A DNA stretch of 64,000 bases, from the NCBI RefSeq assembly GCF_001012825.1, contig NZ_LCZJ02000019.1, forward strand, positions 233,130-297,129, written 5' to 3'. Below are positions 35,225 through 44,026 of this stretch, piece by piece. The translations under genes were made by a program, and so were the position numbers. How positions within the stretch are numbered: the first letter of the stretch is position 1; the number at the start of each line of letters is the position of its first letter. This stretch comes from Paenibacillus etheri. Its GTDB lineage: Bacteria; Bacillota; Bacilli; Paenibacillales; Paenibacillaceae. The notes beneath the pieces are model-generated. The model made no database searches. It was not told the DNA's origin and saw only the letters and a list, made by a program, of their open reading frames with translations.

Positions 35225-36403
35225 ATGAGCAAAAGGAATAGAAAAAGAAACATCCTGTTATCGATATTGGCAGGTATAGTTGGGATATGCTTGGTATCCA
35301 TTTTATTAAATAAGACCTACAGAACTACGTTTGAATCCTTGCCTGAAACCGATCGGCTGATGCTGACGGAGTTATCCAAGTTGTATAACAATTTCGAGCA
35401 ATCCAGTGATCAACTCTGGAATGAGGATTATCGATTTGACACCAAACCTTTGTTGCTGGTGCGAACGACTAAGGATAGCGGACTGATTCGTAGCGAAGGG
35501 TTTGCCGTGAATGTACCTATGCAGGAAGGGATTTTTGCCGAAGAAATCAAAATGCCCGAGTCGATGGGCTTACCGAAGGTATATCGGATCAGTCGTTTTT
35601 CACCGACAACCCTCTCTGCATGGTTTCCAGCTAATTTTGGGACGCTAAATCTGAAAGGTATAGAAACAATGTATTTTAAGTATTATCCCAAAATGTTCAG
35701 CGATCCCACGCTATATTTTAATTTTTCTACTTTTTTATTGCATGAAGGGTTTCATATCTTCAAACAAAAAGACTGGACGTATGATACCAATGGGGCTGAG
35801 CATATCGATAACTATCCTGTAAATGAGGAGAATTACGCTTTGATGGGCATCGAGTTTAAGCTGTTGGATCAAGCAATGGCTGAAAACAATCCTCAACGCA
35901 TTCAACAGTATTTACGTGATTGGACAGTTGTACGAAATTACAGGTACTATAAATGGCCCCAATTAATTGGCGAGACGAAGGCAGAAGCCATTGAAGGTTC
36001 TGCAAGGTATTTGGAATATCGCTATAGTAAGTTAACTGGCGGTAATTTAATGGTGCTGGCCACCAAGCAGGAGCCTTACCATGTGACATTTATGCAGGCA
36101 TATGATTTTATTGCTAACGGACAAGCGGAGTCACCTTCTTTTTTGGAAAGAAGTGTGCGTTATGAAACTGGGGCCGCTTTGGAGTTAACGATGGATAAGG
36201 CAAACTTACCATGGAAAGAAGCGATAGAAGATGTACCAGGGAAGAAACCAGGAATAACACCGTACGAGATTTTGAGTAACTATTTTAAAATGAATGATCT
36301 AACTACTATTGAAAGCCAGTTAGGTGAAATTAAAGAAGTGTACGATTATGATGCCTTACGCAAACAGGGGGCGAAGATAGTTAAGCAGGTTAATATCGAA
36401 TAG
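35225..36403 (+). CDS. Membrane-anchored protein with HExxH motif (putative metallopeptidase)
   Basis: 392 residues. N-terminal membrane anchor (about 9-28) with a basic cytosolic start, then an extracellular domain. HEGFH at 173-177 is a zincin-type HExxH in a hydrophobic helix (FSTFLLHEGFHIFK). A candidate third ligand is in the EAIEGSARYLEYRY helix (E254, E257 or E264), which would be the gluzincin arrangement. I do not recognise a named family. GCGAGG precedes the ATG. It is flanked by twin terminators, so it is its own unit. Confidence 0.65.
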   Translation: MSKRNRKRNILLSILAGIVGICLVSILLNKTYRTTFESLPETDRLMLTELSKLYNNFEQSSDQLWNEDYRFDTKPLLLVRTTKDSGLIRSEGFAVNVPMQEGIFAEEIKMPESMGLPKVYRISRFSPTTLSAWFPANFGTLNLKGIETMYFKYYPKMFSDPTLYFNFSTFLLHEGFHIFKQKDWTYDTNGAEHIDNYPVNEENYALMGIEFKLLDQAMAENNPQRIQQYLRDWTVVRNYRYYKWPQLIGETKAEAIEGSARYLEYRYSKLTGGNLMVLATKQEPYHVTFMQAYDFIANGQAESPSFLERSVRYETGAALELTMDKANLPWKEAIEDVPGKKPGITPYEILSNYFKMNDLTTIESQLGEIKEVYDYDALRKQGAKIVKQVNIE

Positions 36404-36406
36404 TAA

Positions 36407-36447
36407 CAGTCGAACGATTCATATTGTGAATCGTTCGACGTTTTTTT
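36407..36447 (+). terminator. Terminator, second near-identical copy
   Basis: GTCGAACGATTCA / TGAATCGTTCGAC, perfect stem with a seven-T tail. Confidence 0.9.
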
Positions 36448-36555
36448 ATGGATTAAAGTACGATTCAATACCGGGATTCTAAAAAATGATGATTGTTCAT
36501 AGCAATTGTGGGCACTCTATAACCTAATCTTTATTATAGGAAGGACTACAATAGC

Positions 36556-38433
36556 ATGTGCGGAATTGCAGTAATATTAAAGTTGAATGGGCACGCCCCG
36601 CAAGAAGAAACCTTAAAACAAATGACAGGGGCAATTCATCACCGAGGACCTAATCATGAGGGCGTATGGCTCGATTCTCGCATTGGACTCGGTTTTCGAA
36701 GATTGTCCATTATTGATTTACGTGATGGCAACCAACCGATGACGAATGAAGATCGTTCGCTTTGGATTGTTTTTAATGGTGAAATCTATAATTATAAAAC
36801 ACTACGAGATCAGCTTATGCTGAAGGGCCATCACTTTCAAACACAATCAGATACAGAAGTCATTGTGCATTTATATGAGGAATACGGTAAAGACTGTGTC
36901 CATCATTTACGTGGAATGTTTAGTTTTGCGATTTGGGACCTTAAGGAACAGACCCTTTTTGCTGCTAGGGATCATTTTGGTATCAAGCCTTTTTATTATT
37001 ACAAAGATGAGAATAATCTTTTATTTGCTTCGGAAATTAAAAGCATACTTGCTGTTCAAGGAGTGCCTAGAAAGCTTCAGTATCAAAGTTTGTTCAGCTA
37101 CTTAACTTTTCAGTATGTCCCGCAACCGGATACAATGTTTGAACATATTCATAAATTAGGACCTGCAGAGCGAGTAATTGTTAACGCTGAAGGCGAAATG
37201 AAGTTCGAGAAATATTGGGAGCCCCATTTTCATCCGGTAGAACGATCTTTAGCAGACTATGCCGAAGAAATTCAATGGAAATTGAAAGAGTCTGTAAGCC
37301 TTCATTTACAAAGTGATGTGAATAGAGGGTGTTTTTTGTCCAGTGGAATTGACTCTACAGCTATAGCTGCAATGATGAAAGCAGAAGAATCAACAAAGAC
37401 ATTTTCGATTGGATTTGAAGGGGTGAACAATGAGACAATCATTGCAAATCAAACGGCAGCCAAACTGGGTACGGATCATTATTTTCACGTCTTATCTGAA
37501 AAAGATTTCTTTGAAAGTATACCGAAAACGGTATGGCATCTAGATGAGCCTGTTGCGGATCCTTCCGCCATTGCACTCTATCATCTAAATCAGCTTGCTA
37601 AAGATCATGTTACGGTTGTCCTATCAGGGGAAGGCGCTGACGAATTATTCGGAGGATACAGAATCTATAGAGAGCCAGATGCATTAAGACCCATCACATG
37701 GATGCCCAACTTCATAAAGAATTCGTTACGAAAATCATTAACCATCTATCCATATCATTTTTATGGCAAAAATTATTTACTTCGGGGGCTGACACCTTTA
37801 GAGGAACGCTTTTTCGGTAATGCTAATATCTTTAACAAAAGTGGAAAGATGAATTTGCTCCATGAATCGGTACACGCTCAAAATAGCTTTTTGCATCCTA
37901 CGGATATCGTTAAGCCTTTTTATGATAAGACAGTGCACCTAGATCCTACGACAAGAATGCAGTTTATTGATATGAATTTTTGGTTACCTGGCGATATTTT
38001 GTCAAAAGCAGATAAGTTGTCCATGGCACATTCATTGGAATTAAGAGTACCATTTTTAGATAAAGAGGTTTTTGAAACGGCTAGTAAAATTCCAGTCTCC
38101 AGTCGGATTGGCAAAAATACAACAAAACTAGCTTTGCGTAAAGCTATGGAAGGAATCGTTCCGGATGCTATTGTGAATCGCCCAAAACTAGGGTTTCCAG
38201 TACCGATTCGTGATTGGCTTAAGACCCCGATTTCAGATATAATGTTTGAGCAAATACGCTATAGCGGTATTGAAGAGATATTCAATATGAATATCATCGA
38301 AGAGATGTTTATCCAGCATCGGAGTAATAAAGGTGACTATTCACGTAGAATATGGTTAATTTACATTTTTTCGGTGTGGTACACACTTTTTATAAAAGAA
38401 GATCTGAAGCAATTAAACAGTGCCGTGTTGTAA
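36556..38433 (+). CDS. asnB: Glutamine-hydrolysing asparagine synthetase (AsnB-like)
   Basis: 625 residues. The initial MCGIAVILK provides the N-terminal Cys nucleophile of the glutaminase domain (RLSIIDL, FNGEIYNYKTLR, SDTEVIVHLYEEYG). The synthetase domain has the SSGIDST pyrophosphate loop, SGEGADELFGGY and LPGDILSKADKLSMAHSLELRVPFLD. It makes asparagine from aspartate, ATP and glutamine in the cytosol, though AsnB-like enzymes are also used to amidate peptides or cell wall precursors. GGAAGG precedes the ATG. A small peptide gene follows after 15 bases. Confidence 0.88.
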   Translation: MCGIAVILKLNGHAPQEETLKQMTGAIHHRGPNHEGVWLDSRIGLGFRRLSIIDLRDGNQPMTNEDRSLWIVFNGEIYNYKTLRDQLMLKGHHFQTQSDTEVIVHLYEEYGKDCVHHLRGMFSFAIWDLKEQTLFAARDHFGIKPFYYYKDENNLLFASEIKSILAVQGVPRKLQYQSLFSYLTFQYVPQPDTMFEHIHKLGPAERVIVNAEGEMKFEKYWEPHFHPVERSLADYAEEIQWKLKESVSLHLQSDVNRGCFLSSGIDSTAIAAMMKAEESTKTFSIGFEGVNNETIIANQTAAKLGTDHYFHVLSEKDFFESIPKTVWHLDEPVADPSAIALYHLNQLAKDHVTVVLSGEGADELFGGYRIYREPDALRPITWMPNFIKNSLRKSLTIYPYHFYGKNYLLRGLTPLEERFFGNANIFNKSGKMNLLHESVHAQNSFLHPTDIVKPFYDKTVHLDPTTRMQFIDMNFWLPGDILSKADKLSMAHSLELRVPFLDKEVFETASKIPVSSRIGKNTTKLALRKAMEGIVPDAIVNRPKLGFPVPIRDWLKTPISDIMFEQIRYSGIEEIFNMNIIEEMFIQHRSNKGDYSRRIWLIYIFSVWYTLFIKEDLKQLNSAVL

Positions 38434-38448
38434 TGGGAGAGTGATCGT

Positions 38449-38667
38449 TTGGATATTGAGGAATTCGCATGGAATAAACATGAGCAGCAAAAAAAAGAAA
38501 CTAACGAGTTCACTTACAGCAGTCCAAAGATAAAGATTGTAGATAATATTGAATTAAGAAATCAACTTGAAGAGACGCTTGAAAAATTACCGCAGAAGTT
38601 CCTGGCCAAATGGGCTTTGAACGTTGCTGTTACACCTGGATCATCTGGATCAACATCTTATAAATGA
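38449..38667 (+). CDS. Small 72-residue protein directly behind asnB
   Basis: Start TTG at 38449 with GGGAGAG 8 bases upstream, 15 bases after the asnB stop, so co-transcribed. The first 50 residues are charged and helical (DNIELRNQLEETLEKLP); the tail is short, uncharged and Ser/Thr/Gly-rich (PGSSGSTSY), the shape of a leader plus core in modified peptides. No family is recognised. Alternatively it is the start of a longer gene broken by a frameshift: another frame stays open past its end (see the next entry). Confidence 0.5.
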   Translation: MDIEEFAWNKHEQQKKETNEFTYSSPKIKIVDNIELRNQLEETLEKLPQKFLAKWALNVAVTPGSSGSTSYK

Positions 38668-38899
38668 CCCGCGAATTGTTTTAGGGATAGAAACGCTAGA
38701 AAAGCGTATAGCTGGTGATATCAGAGCCTTTGACTTAAGATATATCCAACGATTCCTCGTTGGTCGGGGCTGCCACTAAAGAACGGGAAAGGCAATTAAG
38801 GATAGCTGAAGATATGTTTTAATACACTTTAAAGTTTAATACTCGTTAGAGACAAATCAATTTCTAAAAAGAGATTCAATTGTTCATGAAGGTAAGCTA
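38668..38899 (+). other. Gap with a second-frame open stretch, otherwise no gene
   Basis: From about 38620 another forward frame is open for 50 codons, reading LLLHLDHLDQHLINDPR and ETLEKRIAGDIRAFDLRY before stopping at the TAA near 38779. It overlaps the tail of the previous gene and has no start codon, so it may be the other half of a frameshifted gene. The rest is AT-rich with no feature seen. Confidence 0.35.
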
Positions 38900-39071
38900 T
38901 TATGAACAATTTTGAATATTGTATAGTCCCCATTTGTTCAGCTCTTCCATGAATGGATCCGGATCGAACTCTTCGATATTGAATACGCCTGGTTTATTCC
39001 ATTTGCCAGTCATGACCATGACCGGACAAACCGCTTGCGTGCTCGTCAGTCAGCCATAAAACTCAACGTTT
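38900..39071 (-). pseudogene. Saccharopine dehydrogenase-family C-terminal remnant
   Basis: On the minus strand the frame reads VEFYG, a stop, LTSTQAVCPVMVMTGKWN, then PGVFNIEEFDPDPFMEEL and a TAA at 38900. The STQAVCPV and VFNxEExDPDPFMExLNK motifs are the C-terminus of saccharopine dehydrogenase/carboxynorspermidine synthase-type proteins. The rest of the gene is missing and an in-frame stop interrupts the fragment. Good example of the decay that starts at 38.7 kb. Confidence 0.75.
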
Positions 39072-39092
39072 CATGGAATGGCCCTTATTAAG

Positions 39093-39149
39093 AAAACGGC
39101 GATTCAGCCCCACTCGAATTTTTGGGGTTGAATCGCCGTTTTTTTTTCT
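39093..39149 (-). terminator. Terminator of the tlp gene, possibly bidirectional
   Basis: AACGGCGATTCAGCCCC / GGGGTTGAATCGCCGTT, 17-bp stem with A and T runs on both sides. Confidence 0.88.
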
Positions 39150-39373
39150 TACTCCTGAGAATGTTCTGCTTCGTCCTTAACTTCCTCTCGAAAACCTTTA
39201 ATACTTTCTTTACGGCGTTCATTTTTTTCTTCGATTTGGTTACGTTCCTCGCTGCTAATTTCAGAGGAGAATTCGTTTAAATATCCTTCAGCTTCATTCA
39301 GGTTTTGCTGTGTATTCTGAATACTTTGCTGTAAATGCTCAACATTATCTGCCCGATTATCCGGTTTTGACAT
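39149..39373 (-). CDS. tlp: Small acid-soluble spore protein, Tlp family
   Basis: 74 residues. DNRADNVEHLQQSIQNTQQNL opens the Tlp family; the rest is a charged coiled coil with no hydrophobic segment (EGYLNEFSSEISSEERNQI). Tlp is made in the forespore and stored in the spore core. GGAGGCGA lies before the ATG. The upstream region has a plausible sigma-G promoter. Ends on the strong terminator at 39093. Confidence 0.87.
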   Translation of the reverse strand: MSKPDNRADNVEHLQQSIQNTQQNLNEAEGYLNEFSSEISSEERNQIEEKNERRKESIKGFREEVKDEAEHSQE

Positions 39374-39422
39374 TAGTATATCGCCTCCTGGTAATTGAAG
39401 CGCTCACTGGAGCGCTAACAAG

Positions 39423-39453
39423 TAGCTTGTTCGCTAACGGACGATTTTATGCA
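39423..39453 (-). promoter_or_regulatory. Possible sigma-G promoter of tlp
   Basis: On the minus strand TGCATA is followed after 18 bases by CAAGCTA, similar to the forespore sigma-G pattern (TGAATA, 17-18, CATACTA). Confidence 0.45.
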
Positions 39454-39607
39454 TAATCGTAATATTATTGTGTAGAGGCCGTATTAGCCCACCAAGCAGA
39501 GTCAGATAGAGCAAGAGGTCAAACACAACCGTCTTTCCTTCTTGAAAAGGAAAGATCGCCGTAATTGTTACTCATAGGATGGGGTTGGCGAAACTTGCTA
39601 GCCGAAA

Positions 39608-39688
39608 TATGTTTTTGGACCGGGCAGAATAGTTGAAGAAGGTACACATGAAGTACTCATGCAGCAGCAAAACTTTACTTCAAACTAA
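39608..39688 (+). pseudogene. ABC exporter ATPase, C-terminal remnant
   Basis: The frame reads YVFGPGRIVEEGTHEVLM and stops at 39688 after QQQNFTSN. GRIVEEGTHEELM is the near-invariant C-terminal motif of ABC exporter ATPases. Nothing of the P-loop or signature is left in the window. Confidence 0.65.
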
Positions 39689-39713
39689 ACACAACCAGTG
39701 CCCTAAAAAATTC

Positions 39714-39762
39714 GCCGTTAGAGTGATACGCTGAACCGTATCATAAGTAACGGCAAGTTTTT
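39714..39762 (+). terminator. Terminator-like hairpin
   Basis: GCCGTTA-GAG-TGATACG pairs with CGTATCA-TAAG-TAACGGC; a five-T run follows three bases later. It lies just behind the ABC remnant. Confidence 0.7.
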
Positions 39763-39927
39763 GGCTCCTCTTGAACAGGTATTTTCAGAAGTGTCGTTAC
39801 TGTCAAGATGCAACTGACGCTTTTTAAGCCTCAGATCATGAGGGTGAATCTGGAAGGGAACTTTTGCTTGAGAAAATGTTTCCTTTGGTTAGATAGCTAA
39901 AATGTCGATTAGAAAAGTTGGCTTTAA

Positions 39928-40368
39928 ATGCTGTTGACGACTGAGGACCAATTAGTCAACGAAATCGCGGGTTGGCTGAAAAAGCATTTTTCGGCTGAGA
40001 TGCTGTCTGCCGAGCGTGTAAGGCGTGGGCTAATGAACGAGAAGTGGATTGTCGAGACGAACAAGGGGTGGCTGTTCGTCAAAAGCTATCACCCCGGGCG
40101 GTTTAAGATGCATGATCTGGAGTTTCGCAGCAAGATTGAAAATGCGCTGCAGCTGCAACTTCTTTTTATCAGTCGGGAGGACCGTGTCCTGAGCCGCTGA
40201 CGCTGGAAGGGCGCTGCATGCACATCCTGCCGTGGAAGGTACATGACCGTCATGACGTGCTGTCCGGGCGCTATGTTGCCTGCTGGCATGATCGGTGAGC
40301 ATAGGATGCACTCACTCGGACGAGCTGCCGCGGAACGGCTCAATGATTCAATAAAAGCATATTTTTGA
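39928..40368 (+). pseudogene. CotS-like / aminoglycoside phosphotransferase-fold remnant with frameshifts
   Basis: The first frame gives RRGLMNEKWIVETNKGWLFVKSYHPGRF, a kinase-fold N-lobe like CotS/YsxE spore-coat kinases, up to a stop at 40200. Between about 40170 and 40235 the homologous reading (GGPCPEPLTLEGRCMHILPW) is in another frame; from 40239 it returns to the first frame with YMTVMTCCPGAM and GEHRMHSLGRAAAERL, then stops at 40368. So two compensating indels and loss of the catalytic C-lobe. GC-richer than its surroundings. Confidence 0.7.
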
Positions 40369-40766
40369 AATACAAATCATCAAATGATAACAACCACTCT
40401 TCTCTTGGCATCGCTGTTCACCACCGGAGCTGCCTTTCATTATACAAACGGAACTTACCCGTAGATCATTATCAGTCTGTTTAATAGTAACTCTGTTTAA
40501 TATAGATATTAAATCCAGGAATGAGAGGGATATAGTTGATTACATCGATATTACAATTCCTTGAGGGAAAGCTCATAATAGCCTGTAGCTAGCAATCAGT
40601 CCGATTGGCATATCAATGAAAAATTGGCCCGTAAGCCCCATCTCGGCTACTCTGGATTGCTCATGAATAAGTATTGATAGAACCTCATGGTTGAGATATT
40701 TTCTGTGCTGCGCCTGCCGGCAGAAAAAATACTAAGTGATATAATGGCTATAATCTATAACTTAAA
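40369..40766. other. Intergenic stretch without clear gene
   Basis: About 400 bases. On the minus strand a short open stretch (about 40580-40670) reads EQSRVAEMGLTGQFFIDMP, possibly a membrane-protein crumb, too short to assign. No hairpin or promoter stands out. Confidence 0.3.
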
Positions 40767-40940
40767 ATGAGCATAAAGGAAGGAATCGCTATCAATGATC
40801 ATCGCTGTCGCTTTGTATATAAAATCTATCGGATGGAGGTAGCAGTCGCTGCCGAGCACATACAAAGTATGCATGGTGAATACCGATTTCCGCATCTGCT
40901 GAAATTGTTGGATAAGCAAACGAAGGAAGCCCGGCTATAA
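40767..40940 (+). CDS. Short open frame of 57 codons before the SMI1/KNR4 gene
   Basis: ATG at 40767 to TAA at 40940, ending EYRFPHLLKLLDKQTKEAR, 19 bases before the next start. It has no good ribosome binding site at its ATG, which argues for a remnant or leader. It could be the tail of a lost gene. Not recognised. Confidence 0.3.
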   Translation: MSIKEGIAINDHRCRFVYKIYRMEVAVAAEHIQSMHGEYRFPHLLKLLDKQTKEARL

Positions 40941-40959
40941 TCAACAGGGGGGATTCAAT

Positions 40960-42288
40960 ATGTTGTTTTGGAAGAAAGAAACGCAACTTGATCGAATAAA
41001 AAACAAACTCGAAAAGGCCATGCGCAAAGATACGACTTTTTTGGTGTTTGGAGCATCCTCACACAAATACAGGGTTGATGAAAAGCTTACAGCAAAAGAG
41101 CTTGCGGACTGGCAAGCAAAGAATCAGGTCACACTCCCGGAGCCTTATACGCAGTTTTTAACGAAAGTCGGAAATGGAGGTGCCGGGCCGTATTACGGGA
41201 TTTATTCGATTGAAAAGGCAACTTCCTATACCGATAGAAATGCACTCACTACAAAATGCGTTCTGCACCCCAGAATGACAAAAGAGGAATGGAACCATCT
41301 GACCGAGCCCCTGATCAATGATGAGGACATCTCCGACCTGGAATACGACGCCGCACGTGATAGGGTGATGGGCGGCATGTTGTGCATTGGCACACAAGGC
41401 TGCGAATACGATATGTATCTCGTACTTGAAGGGCAACACAGTGGGAAAATCGTTTACACTTCAGATTTTTATCCTGATCATCCCTTTTTCTTTATCTATG
41501 AAGACAACTTTCTGGACTGGTATGAGCGCTGGCTGGACGAAATTATTCTGGATTATGATATCGCGTGGTTTGGCAGCAGAATGCCGGGCGATGAAAATGT
41601 GTTGATACAGGTTTATCAAAACGCCCCAAACGAAGAAATCAAGTTAAAAGCGCTTAATGGAATGTTCAAGTTTAAGAAAATCTTGCAGCCAACCATTGAT
41701 TTTTTAAAAAGCGTTGCTGAGCAAAGGCAAAATGATCGCACCACAGCCATTCAGCTAATCTGCAAAACCTCTGTTGACGCGGGAAGAGACTTTCTTCTCG
41801 AGCTGTTGCATTCTGAAAGAAATGAGGATTTTCTACAAGCTTTAAACATTCTGAACTGGTACGGTAAATCATTTGATTTAGCGGAATTTATAAAAGTGAT
41901 ATTGCAAAGTCTTGACAGGGTTCAGGACCCGGAAACGTTACGTCATGTGGGGTATGTTTTGGAATCCTCCGGCGCGATTACACTACAAAACTTTGCGCCC
42001 TTTTTGTGCCACACCGACTCGAATATACAAACTACCGCAATCTATGCCACACGCAATTGCAATGACAAATCGGAAAGTTGGGAAACCATTGAACAGATGT
42101 TAATGGGTGGCGACAAGGAGGTTGTGAAAAACACTATTTTATTTTGGGGCATTATCCCTCATAAGAAGTTATTGCCTTATTATAAGGCTGCATGGCCGGA
42201 ATATAAAAGCAAAAATAATTTCAGGGGAAAATTTATAGGTTGTTTGAAAGAATTAAATTTGCCAGATGATTATTTTGACAAAGAATAA
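40960..42288 (+). CDS. SMI1/KNR4 (SUKH) domain protein with helical repeats
   Basis: 442 residues. The N-terminal half is an SMI1/KNR4-type domain: LPEPYTQFLTKVGNGGAGPYYGIYSI, then GGMLCIGTQGCEYDMYLVL and a tryptophan-rich end (NFLDWYERWLDEI). The C-terminal half (about 225-430) is a helical HEAT-like repeat region. SUKH proteins are frequent immunity proteins of polymorphic toxin systems, but many are chromosomal singletons. No toxin gene lies next to it. AGGGGGG precedes the ATG at 40960. Confidence 0.75.
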   Translation: MLFWKKETQLDRIKNKLEKAMRKDTTFLVFGASSHKYRVDEKLTAKELADWQAKNQVTLPEPYTQFLTKVGNGGAGPYYGIYSIEKATSYTDRNALTTKCVLHPRMTKEEWNHLTEPLINDEDISDLEYDAARDRVMGGMLCIGTQGCEYDMYLVLEGQHSGKIVYTSDFYPDHPFFFIYEDNFLDWYERWLDEIILDYDIAWFGSRMPGDENVLIQVYQNAPNEEIKLKALNGMFKFKKILQPTIDFLKSVAEQRQNDRTTAIQLICKTSVDAGRDFLLELLHSERNEDFLQALNILNWYGKSFDLAEFIKVILQSLDRVQDPETLRHVGYVLESSGAITLQNFAPFLCHTDSNIQTTAIYATRNCNDKSESWETIEQMLMGGDKEVVKNTILFWGIIPHKKLLPYYKAAWPEYKSKNNFRGKFIGCLKELNLPDDYFDKE

Positions 42289-42554
42289 TTTGAGTAGAGG
42301 TGGATACGATCTATCCCTTTTCAGTTTTGGGTGGTTTGATCTACAAATGGGAGGATAGGTCCGTTACATTTAATCATACTGAGACTGTTTCAACTGAAAG
42401 TATCACGGTATATGTTGATTTGGATAAAAAAACAAATGTTGGACAAAGGTTCAGTGATTAAAATTACGAAGACTGCCAATTTTTCAATTCAAAATACCTC
42501 CTCGGATGAAGCTGTCGCCGCGAAGTGTCACCACACTCATAACCTTATATTTAA

Positions 42555-42810
42555 CTAATGACACAAATCTCCCCTCGTTACAATAAAGATAAGAGCGACC
42601 AGAAGCAAATGAGGGGAGATTTGTGTCACTAATGAGGGGGGGATTGTGTCATTAGACAGCATTAGTGTACAGTGACACAAACATTACCTGTTTTAAAACC
42701 TTATTAAATAAGGTTTTTTTTATTTTCAAGGGAAACTTAGTGTCATAAAATTGCGACACAAAGATTAACCCTTTAAGGGAGAATGACACCAAACTTACCC
42801 CTTTTAAGGA
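42555..42810. repeat. TGACACAAA...CCCC array: two element ends face to face
   Basis: TGACACAAATCTCCCCTC (42559-42576) and its exact inverse (42611-42628) are followed by a third, looser copy ending ACA at 42658. Seven bases later a TGTACAGTGACACAAACATTACC copy starts (42666) and further copies stand near 42739-42747, 42754-42770 and 42783-42801. A hairpin terminator (AACCTTAT / ATAAGGTT plus T run, 42695-42722) lies inside. Both sides end in TGT/ACA, like Tn7-, Tn552- or Tn5053-type ends carrying several transposase sites. Confidence 0.6.
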
Positions 42811-42821
42811 ATTTGTAACAT

Positions 42822-43379
42822 ATGAAGGAGAGTCAATCTAACTTGACTAGAAATTTTTACAACAATAAGTTTACATTCGACAAAAATAGACCATTATCGA
42901 TAAAGGATTTTGCGATAGCTGAAGAAACATGATGTAAATATTTATTAAAAAAGGAGAAATATGCATAATCCAATTATTCGTTACCGAAATATGATGGTAT
43001 TAAAGCACGCTTTGCAGCGTTCGCGCTATTTACAAGTACCGGTGAAAAGTACATTTTGTCAGCAGAAAATCTGATCACAGCAAAAGGCATACTTATGGCA
43101 TTTGAAGGTGAATGGGATAGTGATGTAGCAATTAAAGCTTCGTACCCATCTATTACTGCATGCTTCCCTGGCTTATCTCAAAGTACTTATCGCGGTTTAT
43201 TAGTTGAGCTACTTGCAATCATGCATAGAGTCCTCACTATATTTGACTCCCAGGATACCGATGATAACTCTGCAGCTGGAATTAACGGTCGTATGACTGT
43301 AGATTGTTATGAAGTTCTTACAGATGTAGAGTGGATCGAGGATATGATGCATGAATATGATAGAGAATCGATCGCTTAA
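42822..43379 (+). pseudogene. Unrecognised gene with two in-frame stops, next to the TGACAC array
   Basis: A single frame runs from ATG 42822 (AAGGA upstream) for 186 codons to 43379, interrupted by TGA after AIAEET (42930-42932) and by TAA before SNYSLPKYDGIKARF. Downstream it reads STGEKYILSAENLITAKG and GEWDSDVAIKASYPS, ending MMHEYDRESIA. The conserved frame across both stops argues for recent decay. No family recognised. It starts about 155 bases inside the element end at 42666, so it may be element cargo. Confidence 0.5.
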
Positions 43380-43724
43380 AACGAATGGATACTCTCCTAA
43401 CCGTAACATTAATATGTATGAAAAAGAATACTCGAGTCAATAAATAGCACTTAAGCCGCTTAAAAATAATTTATTATAATACCTTGCACAACATGTCTGA
43501 ATGGTTATTTAAGGCATTCGACGATTAACTCAAACAACAAGCAACAATAGATATCGGAGCGGCTTAGGATCAATCCAGATTCGTTATCTACGGCATTAGC
43601 ATGGTTCTGCCGCTTCATGCTCATATAGCCAGAATGAAAAGTAGTTAAATATTTCAAAACGTTGATAAACAAACGTATGTCCGTGTATAGTAGAAACAAA
43701 CGTTCCCATTCGGAGGCTCTCTTT
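43380..43724. other. Intergenic stretch, nothing clear
   Basis: About 345 AT-rich bases. No gene, strong hairpin or repeat recognised; the GGAGG box of the next gene lies at its end. Confidence 0.3.
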
Positions 43725-43943
43725 ATGAAAATACAGATTGGCCAGAGAATTGAAATCGTGTATAAGGATAGAAGCGGGAAGATTACGCAACGAATAATAG
43801 ATGTGAACGGTATTCGTAACGGCCGAATTAGTTTATATACTACTTACTCACAAAACCCGTATTTTGTACATATGTCTATGGGTTGGGAAAAGCCCTGTTT
43901 GGTTCTTATTTTGTCAAGGTGTTGTCGGTGGACAAAAACATAG
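43725..43943 (+). pseudogene. WYL-like domain protein truncated by a repeat array
   Basis: ATG at 43725 with GGAGG 10 bases upstream begins MKIQIGQRIEIVYKDRSGK, then TQRIIDVNGIRNGRISL: the start of a WYL-type beta barrel (small-ligand or nucleic-acid sensing). From about 43900 the frame continues into the GGACAAG array and stops at 43943, so the natural C-terminus is lost. Confidence 0.5.
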
Positions 43944-43980
43944 TCCCTTGTAGGACAAGAACTTAGTCCCTTTGCCGACA
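43923..43980. repeat. GGACAAG array 1: 58-bp unit TGTCGG...CCGACA
   Basis: Starts TGTCGGTGGACAAAAACATAG, contains GGACAAGAACTTAGTCCC and ends TTTGCCGACA, so the whole unit has TGTCGG/CCGACA termini. It cuts the WYL-like gene and lies 47 bases from the stop of the minus-strand fragment at 44027. Confidence 0.7.
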
Positions 43981-44026
43981 AAGCCCCTATTCTGGCCATA
44001 AAAAAACAACTCAACTGGAGCAGTTT

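Noticed and set aside
42555-42810. CRISPR array
   Set aside because: Repeats are in both orientations, of uneven spacing and only partly conserved; no spacers of constant length and no cas genes.
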